From the NCBI RefSeq assembly GCF_902859625.1, contig NZ_CADIJX010000001.1, forward strand, positions 62,001 to 126,000: a DNA stretch of 64,000 nt, given 5' to 3'. Source of the DNA: Achromobacter pestifer. Lineage in GTDB: Bacteria; Pseudomonadota; Gammaproteobacteria; Burkholderiales; Burkholderiaceae_B. Shown in pieces: positions 54,367 to 62,329 of the stretch (the first letter of the stretch is position 1; each line of letters starts with the position of its first letter). The notes under the pieces are model-generated. The model ran no database searches. It saw only the letters and a list, made by a program, of their open reading frames with translations, and was not told the origin of the DNA. The translations under genes were made by a program, and so were the position numbers.

Positions 54367-56142
54367 ATGGCGATCAAGAAAGATAAAGTGGATGCGGTAT
54401 TGGTCGGGTTCGGCTGGACCGGGGCGATTCTGGGCCAGGAACTGACCGAGGCCGGTTTGCAGGTGCTGGCGCTGGAGCGCGGCGGCATGCAGGACACGCC
54501 GAAGGACGCCGAATACCCGAAGGTGATCGACGAGCTGGCGTATTCCGTGCGCGGCAAACTGTTCCAGGACTTGTCCAAGGAAACCGTGACGATCCGCCAT
54601 GGCGTGGACGACGTGGCCGTGCCGTACCGCCAGAACGGATCGTTCCTGCTGGGCACGGGCGTGGGCGGCGCGGGCTTTCACTGGAACGGCATGCACTACC
54701 GCGTATTGCCCGAAGAGCTGGAACTGCGCACCCGCTACGAAACACGCTACGGCAAGAAGTTCATCCCGGAAGGCATGACCATCCAGGATTTTGGCGTGAC
54801 CTACGACGAACTGGAGCCGTACTTCTCCAAGTTTGAATACGTCTGCGGCACGTCCGGCAAGGCGGGCAACCTGAACGGCAAGATCGTTGAAGGCGGCAAC
54901 CCGCTGGAAGGCAAGCGCAGCAAGGAATATCCCTTGGCGCCGCTGGCCAACACCTATGGCGCGCAACTGTTCGAGAAGGCCGCGCGCGAGGTCGGGTTCA
55001 ATCCGTATCCGGCGCCTGCCGCCAATGCGTCCGGTCCCTACACCAACCCCTACGGCGTGCGGCTGGGACCCTGTAATTTCTGCGGCTTCTGCGAGAACTA
55101 CGGGTGCTACATGTACTCGAAGGCCTCGCCGCAGACGACCATCCTGCCGGTGTTGCTGAAGAAGCCCAACTTTGAGCTGCGCACGCATTCGCAGGTCATC
55201 AAGGTCAACCTGGATTCGACCGGCAAGAAAGCCATTGGCGTGACGTATATCGACGCGCAGGGCCGCGAGATCGATCAGCCGGCCGACCTGGTGATCCTGT
55301 CGGCCTACCAGATGCACAACGTCCGCCTGCTGCTGCTGTCGGGCATTGGCAAACCGTATGACCCCAAGACCAACGAAGGCGTGGTCGGCAAGAATTACGC
55401 CTATCAGATGAACGGCGCGGTCAATGTGCTGTTGCCCAAGGGCACCCAGCTGAACCCCTTCGTGGGCACCGGCGCGGGCGGCGTGGGCATGGACGACTTG
55501 AACGGCGACCAATTCGACCACGGCCCGCTGGGCTTTGTGGGTGGCGCCAGCATCCGCCACGTGCGCTACGGCGGCCGTCCGATCAAGCAGACGCCCACGA
55601 CGCCGGGCACCCCCAGCTGGGGCACGGCCTGGAAGGCCGGCGTGCAGGATGCGTATCAACGCTTCATGACCATCGGGATTTCCGGTTCGGTGATGTCGTA
55701 TCGCGACGCCTACCTGTCGCTGGACCCGACCTACAAGGACGCTTTCGGCCAGCCGCTGTTGCGCATGACGTTCGACTGGCATGACAACGAATTCGACATG
55801 CTGGGCTACATGGGCAAGCGCATGGAGACCGTGGCAAAGGCCATGAATCCGGAAAAGCACTTCGTGGCGGTGCGCAAGAAGGGTGCGCGCTATGACACGC
55901 GGGTCTACCAAAGCACGCACAACACGGGCGGCGCGATCATGGGCTCGAATCCCAAGGAAAGCGTGGTCAACAAGTACCTGCAAAGCTGGGACGTGCCCAA
56001 CGTGTTCGTGATGGGCGCCTGCGTGTTCCCGCAGAACATGGGCTACAACCCGACCGGGCTGGTGGGCGCATTGGCCTATTGGGCCGCCCAGGCGATCCGC
56101 GACCAGTATCTGAAGAACCCCGGCCCGCTGGTCCAGGCTTAA
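54367..56142 (+). CDS. GMC oxidoreductase, FAD subunit of gluconate-type dehydrogenase
   Basis: A 591-aa FAD enzyme. The N-terminal dinucleotide motif VLVGFGWTGAILGQEL is visible, GGAGFHWNGMHYR is the flavin-attachment region, and HNTGGAIMGSNPKESV plus NPTGLVGALAYWAAQAI hold the catalytic His/Asn site. CNFCGFCENYGCYM is a Cys cluster (near residue 240) seen in this subfamily. It would oxidise a sugar or aldonate in the periplasm (gluconate, 2-ketogluconate or sorbitol are known for homologues). It starts 2 nt after the small-subunit stop. Confidence 0.9.
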   Translation: MAIKKDKVDAVLVGFGWTGAILGQELTEAGLQVLALERGGMQDTPKDAEYPKVIDELAYSVRGKLFQDLSKETVTIRHGVDDVAVPYRQNGSFLLGTGVGGAGFHWNGMHYRVLPEELELRTRYETRYGKKFIPEGMTIQDFGVTYDELEPYFSKFEYVCGTSGKAGNLNGKIVEGGNPLEGKRSKEYPLAPLANTYGAQLFEKAAREVGFNPYPAPAANASGPYTNPYGVRLGPCNFCGFCENYGCYMYSKASPQTTILPVLLKKPNFELRTHSQVIKVNLDSTGKKAIGVTYIDAQGREIDQPADLVILSAYQMHNVRLLLLSGIGKPYDPKTNEGVVGKNYAYQMNGAVNVLLPKGTQLNPFVGTGAGGVGMDDLNGDQFDHGPLGFVGGASIRHVRYGGRPIKQTPTTPGTPSWGTAWKAGVQDAYQRFMTIGISGSVMSYRDAYLSLDPTYKDAFGQPLLRMTFDWHDNEFDMLGYMGKRMETVAKAMNPEKHFVAVRKKGARYDTRVYQSTHNTGGAIMGSNPKESVVNKYLQSWDVPNVFVMGACVFPQNMGYNPTGLVGALAYWAAQAIRDQYLKNPGPLVQA

Positions 56143-56154
56143 GGAGACGGAACA

Positions 56155-57477
56155 ATGATGAAGCAAACCATTGTTGCGGCCTTTTCGGCGTTGTCGGCCC
56201 TCGCGGCCAGCGCCGCCTTCGCCGCCGACGGCACGCCGGCCGCGGCGGATGCGCAGATGATCAAGCAAGGCGAATATCTGTCGCGCGCCGGTGACTGTAT
56301 TGCTTGCCACACGGCGGGGGGCGGCAAGCCCTTCGCGGGTGGTCTGGGCATTGAGTCGCCGCTGGGCACGATCTATTCGACCAACATCACCCCCGACAAA
56401 GAGACGGGCATCGGCAACTACACGTACGAGGACTTTGACCTGGCCGTGCGCCACGGCAAGGCGCGCGACGGGCATTCGCTGTATCCGGCCATGCCGTATA
56501 CCGCGTATGCCAAGGTCACACCCGATGACGTGAAGGCGCTCTACGCCTATTTCATGCATGGCGTCGAGCCCGTCAAGCAGGAAAACAAGGACACCGACAT
56601 CACGTGGCCCTTGTCGATGCGTTGGCCGTTGACCGTGTGGCGCTGGGTGTTCGCACCGGAGGTCGTCAGCGGCCCGGCCGCCTCCGACTTGAAGGGCGCC
56701 GACCGCGACGCATTGCTGCGCGGCCAGTACCTGGTGGAAGGGCTGGGGCATTGCAGCACCTGCCACACGCCGCGCGGATTCGCCTTGCAGGAAAAGGCGT
56801 TGAGCGACAAGGACGGCTCGGCCTTCCTGTCGGGCGGCGTGGTGGAAGGCTGGCTGGCCAAGAACCTGCGCGGCGACACCACCGACGGCCTGGGTAGCTG
56901 GAGCAAGGAAGACATTGCGGCCTTCCTGAAGTCCGGCCGCAATGGCCATTCGGCGGCGTTCGGCGGCATGGCGCAAGTGGTCCAGGACAGCACGCAACAC
57001 CTGTCCGACGCCGATCTGAACGCCATTGCGGTGTATCTGAAGAGCTTGCCGCCCGTCAACAAGGACGCGACCCAGCCGTTGGCCTATGACGAGACGGTGG
57101 CGCAGGCGCTGCGTACCGGCAAGGACAAGGGCGACGGCGCGATGGCGTTCCTGAACAACTGCGCCGCGTGCCACCGCAGCACCGGCAAGGGCTATGCGGA
57201 AACGTTCCCGCAACTGGCGCTGAGCTCGACGGTGAACTCCGCCGATCCCTCGTCGTTGATTCACATCGTGTTGAAGGGCGCGCAGATGCCGGGCACGGCC
57301 GCCGCGCCGACCGCTTACGCGATGCCGGGTTTCGACTGGCGCATGACCGATAAGGAAGTTGCCGACGTGGTGACCTTCGTGCGGTCCAGCTGGGGCAACA
57401 AGGGCGCGGCGGTCAGCGCGTCGGATGTGGCCAAGGTGCGCAAGGACGTGGCGGCGGCGCCGCAGCCGGTGCGCTAG
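56155..57477 (+). CDS. Tri-haem cytochrome c subunit
   Basis: A 440-aa periplasmic cytochrome with a signal peptide (cleavage near AAFAA, residue 24) and three CxxCH haem sites: C48-H52 (CIACH), C200-H204 (CSTCH) and C336-H340 (CAACH). It carries electrons from the FAD subunit to the quinone pool or terminal oxidase, as in gluconate and alcohol dehydrogenase complexes. AAGGAG precedes the ATG at 56155 with a 7-nt gap; ATG 56158 is an alternative. Confidence 0.92.
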   Translation: MMKQTIVAAFSALSALAASAAFAADGTPAAADAQMIKQGEYLSRAGDCIACHTAGGGKPFAGGLGIESPLGTIYSTNITPDKETGIGNYTYEDFDLAVRHGKARDGHSLYPAMPYTAYAKVTPDDVKALYAYFMHGVEPVKQENKDTDITWPLSMRWPLTVWRWVFAPEVVSGPAASDLKGADRDALLRGQYLVEGLGHCSTCHTPRGFALQEKALSDKDGSAFLSGGVVEGWLAKNLRGDTTDGLGSWSKEDIAAFLKSGRNGHSAAFGGMAQVVQDSTQHLSDADLNAIAVYLKSLPPVNKDATQPLAYDETVAQALRTGKDKGDGAMAFLNNCAACHRSTGKGYAETFPQLALSSTVNSADPSSLIHIVLKGAQMPGTAAAPTAYAMPGFDWRMTDKEVADVVTFVRSSWGNKGAAVSASDVAKVRKDVAAAPQPVR

Positions 57478-57511
57478 CCCCGGCGTGTCCACTTGATGTG
57501 TCCGCATCACG

Positions 57512-57549
57512 GCGGCGCCGGAAAACTCAGGTTTTCCGGCGCCGTTTTT
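57512..57549 (+). terminator. Terminator of the dehydrogenase operon
   Basis: CGGCGCCGGAAAAC and GTTTTCCGGCGCCG form a long stem with a short loop, followed by five T. Confidence 0.9.
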
Positions 57550-57626
57550 CTTGGGCGGAATTGACAAGCGCCGCCGCGAGGCGCAAGCTTCATTGCATGC
57601 ACCGACCCCCGACCCCGTTTGCTTTG

Positions 57627-57707
57627 ATGATTACCACCATTAGGCCAATGGTGGGTTAGCGCGCGTCGGAACATCGCTACACAAACCCGCCAAGAGGCGG
57701 GTTTTTT
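57627..57707 (+). other. Leader-like element: 10-codon ORF and terminator hairpin
   Basis: An ORF MITTIRPMVG (57627-57659) overlaps a hairpin (ACCACCAT...ATGGTGGGT). An intrinsic terminator, AAACCCGCC / GGCGGGTTT with six T (57683-57707), follows it. The order looks like a transcription attenuator, but no amino-acid biosynthesis gene follows. The whole gap 57478-57827 holds only this, the dehydrogenase terminator and an intergenic repeat. Confidence 0.35.
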
Positions 57708-57731
57708 GTTGCCCCGCCCAAGGTAAAAATG

Positions 57732-57777
57732 CTCCCCCCGGGGGCAGCATGCATGCGAAACATGCGCAGCGAGGGGA
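57732..57777. repeat. GC-rich intergenic repeat element, copy 2
   Basis: CCCCCCGGGGGCAGC followed by GCGCAGCG and GGGGA repeats the plan of the element at 1926-1972, with a different central stretch (an ATGCATGCGAAACATGC inset). It lies just upstream of the P-loop protein. Confidence 0.5.
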
Positions 57778-57827
57778 CTTCGTATGGGCCCGCCTGCGGC
57801 ATGTCTCGCTCACCAGGAGCGCTTTAC

Positions 57828-58346
57828 ATGACGTCTTTGAACCCATCCGCCACGACCGCAGCCATGCCGGCGCTTCACTTCCTGTGCGGCAAGATCGGCG
57901 CGGGGAAATCCACCTTGGCTGCGTCCCTGGCCTTGCGGCCGGGCACCATCCTGCTTAGCGAGGACCATTGGCTGGCTGCGCTGTATCCCGGCGAGATCGT
58001 GGATGTATCGGACTATGCTCGCTGCGCCAGCCGTTTGCGCAACGCGATGGGTCGCCATGTCGCGGCACTGGTCGGGGCAGGGCTGTCGGTCGTGCTGGAT
58101 TTTCCGACCAATACCCGGCGGAGCCGCGAGTGGTTGCGCCAGGTGGCGGAATTGGCCGGTTGCCCGCATCAATTGCACTATCTTGAAGCTTCCGACGCGG
58201 TGTGCAAGGCCAGGCTGCGCCTGCGCAATGCATCGGGGGCGCATCCTTTCACCACCAGCGATGAACAGTACGACGCGATCACGGCGTATTTTGTTGAACC
58301 CGAGGATGCCGAAGGGTTCAACATCGTGCGCCATGGGCAAGGATGA
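57828..58346 (+). CDS. Small P-loop kinase-like ATPase
   Basis: A 172-aa AAA_33/zeta-toxin-like P-loop protein. Walker A CGKIGAGKST lies near residue 20 and a LLSEDHWLAALYPGE loop follows. VVLDFPTNTRRSREWLRQ has the acidic and basic residues of small-molecule kinases such as chloramphenicol phosphotransferase. The substrate is unknown. CCAGGAG precedes the ATG at 57828; longer frames cross the repeat element. Confidence 0.75.
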   Translation: MTSLNPSATTAAMPALHFLCGKIGAGKSTLAASLALRPGTILLSEDHWLAALYPGEIVDVSDYARCASRLRNAMGRHVAALVGAGLSVVLDFPTNTRRSREWLRQVAELAGCPHQLHYLEASDAVCKARLRLRNASGAHPFTTSDEQYDAITAYFVEPEDAEGFNIVRHGQG

Positions 58347-58415
58347 CCGCGCTAGGCGCGGGCGGGGCCGCCTGCTATGATTACTGGATAAATACCCAGT
58401 TATCTGGCCTGGCCG

Positions 58416-60059
58416 ATGTTTCCCCCGCACCGTTACTACTACCTTCACAATTTCCAGCGCGCGCTGGCGTGGGTCTCAGACCGTTACGCCGACCTGCTGG
58501 ATGCCTCTGAACGCCGCTTCCTGGCTGATTTTTCGGCCTTGCCGCAGGCTTCCCAGGCGTTGATGGTGCGGATGCTGATGCGGCGCGGGCCCTGGTTCCG
58601 GGCCAGCCGGCTGGTGTATGAGGAAATCTCCAGTACCGATCTCGCAGCCCAGCCCTTGGTGGCGCTGGGCTGGCTGGACCCGCGCGCGCCAATGACGGTC
58701 GACGAGTTGTTTGGCCTGCACACCAAGCCCGAACTTTGCCGGATGTTCGCGGGCGTGCCGATCAAGCCTGCGGCGCGCAAGGCAGACGTCTTGGAGGCCG
58801 TGCGCGCCCTGCATGGCGGCCCGCAGCCTTACGACGCCTGGAACCCGGGCGCGGACGAACCGGTTTGGCGCGTGATGGCAGGCGAGGTCTGCGAACGCTT
58901 CCGCCTGATGTTCTTCGGTAATCTCTATCAGGATTGGTCCGAGTTCGTGTTGGCGGACCTGGGCGTGTTCCAGTACGAGGCGGTGCCGTTCGATGCGTCG
59001 TCGCGGGCGTTCCAGACGCGCGCGGACGTGGACGGCTATCTGGCCCTGCATGCCTGCCGGATGGCGCTGGACGAAGGGGCCGAGTTCGACACCTTGTTGC
59101 AGGCGGTGGAAGACTGCGCCAGCCAGAACCCGTGGCTGGAGAAGCGCCGGGCCAAGGTGTTGCTGCGGATCGGACAAGCGTGCGAGCGGTCGCAGGACTG
59201 GCAGGCCGCCGAACACGTCTATGCGCGCTGCGCCTATCCCGGCGCGCGGCATCGCCGCATTCGGGTGCTTGAACGCATGGCTCGCTTTGATGGCGCGTTG
59301 GCGCTGGCCCTGCAAGCGCAAGAGGCGCCCGAAAGCGAGGAAGAAAGCCAACGCCTGGCGCGGATGTTGCCACGTCTGTATCGGGGCGCGGGCCAGGGCA
59401 TGCCGGCGCGGGCGGCGGCGCCTGCCTTGTTGCGCACGGACCTGATCTTGCCGCGGCCGGTCGAGCCCATGGCGGTGGAATATGTCACCCGCGATCATCT
59501 GCATCAGGACGATGCGCCGGTGCATTATGTCGAGAACGCACTGATCAATTCCCTGTTTGGCTTGTTGTGCTGGCCCGCCATCTTCGCGCCCTTGCCGGGC
59601 GCATTCTTTCATCCGTTCCAGCGCGGCCCGGCGGATCTGGACGCGCCGGACTTCCATGCGCGCCGCGAAGCGCTGTTCGCGGACTGCCTGGCGCAACTGG
59701 AGACCCCGGCGTATCGCGACGTGATCCTGCAACGCTATGCCGAAAAGTCGGGCGTGCAGTCGCCATTTGTGTTTTGGGGCGCCTTGTCCGACACGCTGAT
59801 GACGCAGGCGCTGGATTGCCTGCCGGCCGCGCATCTGAAGCTGTACTTCACCCGGCTGCTGACGGATGTCAAGACCAACCGCTCCGGCTTGCCGGACCTG
59901 ATCCGTTTCTGGCCGGCGGAGCGCCGCTATGAACTGATCGAGGTCAAAGGGCCGGGCGACAAACTCCAGGACAACCAGATCCGCTGGTTGCAGTACTGCG
60001 TGGCGCATGGGATGCCAGTGCGGGTGTGCCACGTCAGTTGGCAGGAGGGCGCGGCATGA
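58416..60059 (+). CDS. FAN1-type VRR-NUC nuclease
   Basis: A 547-aa nuclease with the C-terminal VRR-NUC (PD-(D/E)XK) domain: PD at 493-494 in SGLPDLIRFW and EVK at 509-511 in YELIEVKGPGD. The N-terminal part has the SAP-like and TPR-like helices of bacterial FAN1 (RYYYLHNFQRALAWV opening). FAN1 proteins cut DNA 5' flaps and unhook interstrand cross-links. The start is ATG at 58416; the stop overlaps the helicase start (ATGA), so the two are translationally coupled. Confidence 0.88.
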   Translation: MFPPHRYYYLHNFQRALAWVSDRYADLLDASERRFLADFSALPQASQALMVRMLMRRGPWFRASRLVYEEISSTDLAAQPLVALGWLDPRAPMTVDELFGLHTKPELCRMFAGVPIKPAARKADVLEAVRALHGGPQPYDAWNPGADEPVWRVMAGEVCERFRLMFFGNLYQDWSEFVLADLGVFQYEAVPFDASSRAFQTRADVDGYLALHACRMALDEGAEFDTLLQAVEDCASQNPWLEKRRAKVLLRIGQACERSQDWQAAEHVYARCAYPGARHRRIRVLERMARFDGALALALQAQEAPESEEESQRLARMLPRLYRGAGQGMPARAAAPALLRTDLILPRPVEPMAVEYVTRDHLHQDDAPVHYVENALINSLFGLLCWPAIFAPLPGAFFHPFQRGPADLDAPDFHARREALFADCLAQLETPAYRDVILQRYAEKSGVQSPFVFWGALSDTLMTQALDCLPAAHLKLYFTRLLTDVKTNRSGLPDLIRFWPAERRYELIEVKGPGDKLQDNQIRWLQYCVAHGMPVRVCHVSWQEGAA

Positions 60060-62326
60060 GCTACGCCGTGGCGGTGCGCGCATTGTGCGAATTCACGGCG
60101 CGCGCGGGTGACCTGGACTCGCGCTTCACGCCCGCGCCGACGGGGCAAGAAGGGATGGCGGGCCACGTCGTGGTGACAGGGCGGCGCGGGCCCGCCTACG
60201 AGACCGAAGTCGCGCTGTCCGGCCAGCATGAGAACTTGTTGGTGCGGGGGCGAGCCGATGGCTACGATCCCGTGAGCCATCAGTTGGAAGAGATCAAGAC
60301 ATACCGCGGCCAATTGGACAGCGTGCGCGAGAATCATCGCGTGGTGCATTGGGCGCAGGCGCGCGTCTACGGCCATTTGCTGTGCCAGGCACGCGGACTG
60401 GACCGGTTGCGCGTGGCGCTGGTGTATTTCAACGTGGTCACCGAAGAAGAGACGGTGCTGGTCGAAACACACGAGGCGTCGGCGTTGGCGGCTTTTTTCC
60501 AGGAACAATGCGGCCGATTCCTGGCCTGGGCCAAGACCGAGCTTGCCCATCGGCAGGCGCGTGACGGTGCCCTGGAAAAGCTGGCGTTTCCGCATGGAGA
60601 GTTTCGCGCCGGGCAGCGCGACCTGGCCGTGGCGGTGTATCGCACGGCCCGTGACGGCCGCAGCTTGATGGCCCAGGCGCCTACCGGCATTGGCAAGACG
60701 CTGGGCACGCTTTTTCCGCTGCTCAAGGCCACCCCTGGCACGGGCCTGGACAAGGTCTTCTTCCTGGCGGCCAAAGGGTCGGGGCGCGGGCTGGCGGTCG
60801 AAGCCCTGGATACCATCAATGCGCAGCCCGCCGCGCCTGCGTTGCGCGTGCTGGACTTGCAGTCGCGCGACAAGACCTGCGAGCATCCGGACCTGGCTTG
60901 CCATGGGGATTCCTGCCCGTTGGCCCGGGGCTTTTACGACCGCTTGCCGCAGGCGCGCGAGGCCGCGCTGACGCATGTCAGGCTGGATGCACCTACGGTG
61001 CGTGCCACGGCCCGCGCGCATCAGGTGTGTCCGTATTATCTGTCGCAGGAACTGATCCGCTGGAGCGATGTGGTGGTGGGCGACTACAACTACTACTACG
61101 ACGCCACCGCGATGCTCTATGCCATGACGCAGGCCTACCAATGGAAGGTGGCCGTGTTGGTGGACGAGGCTCACAATCTGGTGGACCGGGCACGCCGCAT
61201 GTATACCGGCGAATTGGATCAGACATCGCTGGCCGCCGCGCGCCAGGCCGCGCCCAAGGCGCTGAAGAAGTCGTTGGACGGCTTGCAGCGGTCATGGAAT
61301 GCGATGAACAAGAAACAGGCGGAACGATATCAAGCCTATGACATGGTGGCGCCCGGCGTGCTGACGGCCGTGCAGAAAGCGGTGGACGCGATCATGGAGT
61401 ACATGGGCGAGGCGCCATTGCCACAAGACGATCCCGTGCTGGCGTTCTACTTTGAAGCGCTGCAATTCATGCGTCTGGCCGAGCAATTTGGGTCGCATGC
61501 GCTGTTTGATGTCACGCTGTCGGATGTGGGCGTGGCCAGCGCCAAGACCCGCCCGTCGGTCTTGTGCGTGCGCAATGTGATCCCGGCGCAGTATTTGGCG
61601 GCACGCCACGCGGCGGCCCATGCGACGGTGCTGTTTTCGGGTACGCTCAGTCCGCAGCAGTTCTATCGCGACACGCTGGGTTTGCCCGCGGACACGCCCT
61701 GGATCGATGTGGCCGCGCCGTTCCAGGCCGAGCAATTGGCGGTGCGGGTCGTGGGCAACGTGTCCACGCGATTTCGCGACCGAGAACGCTCGCTGGCGCC
61801 CATCGTCGATCTGATCGCTTCCCAATACACCGAGCGGCCGGGCAACTATCTGGGCTTTCTGAGCAGCTTTGATTATTTGCGCCAGGTGGCCGACCTGATG
61901 CGCCAGCGCCATCCTGCCGTGCCGATCTGGTTGCAGACGCCGGGCATGGACGAGCCGGGCCGGGCCGCGTTTCTGGCCCGATTCACCGAGACCGGCCAAG
62001 GCGTCGGGTTCGCGGTGCTGGGCGGCGCGTTTTCGGAAGGAGTGGATCTACCGGGCAAGCGGCTGATCGGGGCCTTCATCGCCACGCTAGGGTTGCCGCA
62101 GGTGAACCCGGTGAATGAAAACATGAAGCGGGCCATGGACTTGCGCTATGGGGAAGAGAATGGCTACGACTACACCTACCTGTATCCGGGCATGCAGAAA
62201 GTGGTGCAGGCGGCCGGCCGGGTGATCCGTACCGAGCAAGACGTGGGCACGGTACACCTGATCGACGACCGCTACCGCCGTGCCAAGGTGCGCGGCCTGT
62301 TGCCCAGTTGGTGGCGGGTGGACTGA
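60056..62326 (+). CDS. XPD/DinG-like helicase with N-terminal PD-(D/E)XK domain
   Basis: A 756-aa SF2 helicase. Residues 1-165 look like a RecB/Cas4-type nuclease (D68 in GRADGY, E79-K81 in EEIK). Walker A APTGIGKT is at 208-215, four cysteines likely bind an Fe-S cluster (275, 282, 287, 325), and the DEAH box is at 370-373. Motifs V/VI (GGAFSEGVDLPGK and QAAGRVIRTEQD) are clear. The protein should unwind DNA 5'-3'. Coupled to the FAN1 nuclease by a 4-nt overlap, it probably acts in cross-link repair. ATG 60056 is chosen over an upstream open frame. Confidence 0.88.
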   Translation: MSYAVAVRALCEFTARAGDLDSRFTPAPTGQEGMAGHVVVTGRRGPAYETEVALSGQHENLLVRGRADGYDPVSHQLEEIKTYRGQLDSVRENHRVVHWAQARVYGHLLCQARGLDRLRVALVYFNVVTEEETVLVETHEASALAAFFQEQCGRFLAWAKTELAHRQARDGALEKLAFPHGEFRAGQRDLAVAVYRTARDGRSLMAQAPTGIGKTLGTLFPLLKATPGTGLDKVFFLAAKGSGRGLAVEALDTINAQPAAPALRVLDLQSRDKTCEHPDLACHGDSCPLARGFYDRLPQAREAALTHVRLDAPTVRATARAHQVCPYYLSQELIRWSDVVVGDYNYYYDATAMLYAMTQAYQWKVAVLVDEAHNLVDRARRMYTGELDQTSLAAARQAAPKALKKSLDGLQRSWNAMNKKQAERYQAYDMVAPGVLTAVQKAVDAIMEYMGEAPLPQDDPVLAFYFEALQFMRLAEQFGSHALFDVTLSDVGVASAKTRPSVLCVRNVIPAQYLAARHAAAHATVLFSGTLSPQQFYRDTLGLPADTPWIDVAAPFQAEQLAVRVVGNVSTRFRDRERSLAPIVDLIASQYTERPGNYLGFLSSFDYLRQVADLMRQRHPAVPIWLQTPGMDEPGRAAFLARFTETGQGVGFAVLGGAFSEGVDLPGKRLIGAFIATLGLPQVNPVNENMKRAMDLRYGEENGYDYTYLYPGMQKVVQAAGRVIRTEQDVGTVHLIDDRYRRAKVRGLLPSWWRVD

Positions 62327-62329
62327 TGC

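Noticed and set aside
54361-57567. A 1068-codon open frame on the minus strand opposite the dehydrogenase genes
   Set aside because: It is a shadow of the FAD and cytochrome genes: the product is His/Arg/Ala-rich without motifs, while the plus strand has complete enzyme signatures. The same applies to long antisense frames at 350-1975, 1985-3487, 23722-25047 and 58476-60083.
57478-57827. A tRNA gene in the hairpin-rich gap
   Set aside because: No cloverleaf or T-loop consensus (GTTCRA) is found; the hairpins are terminators.
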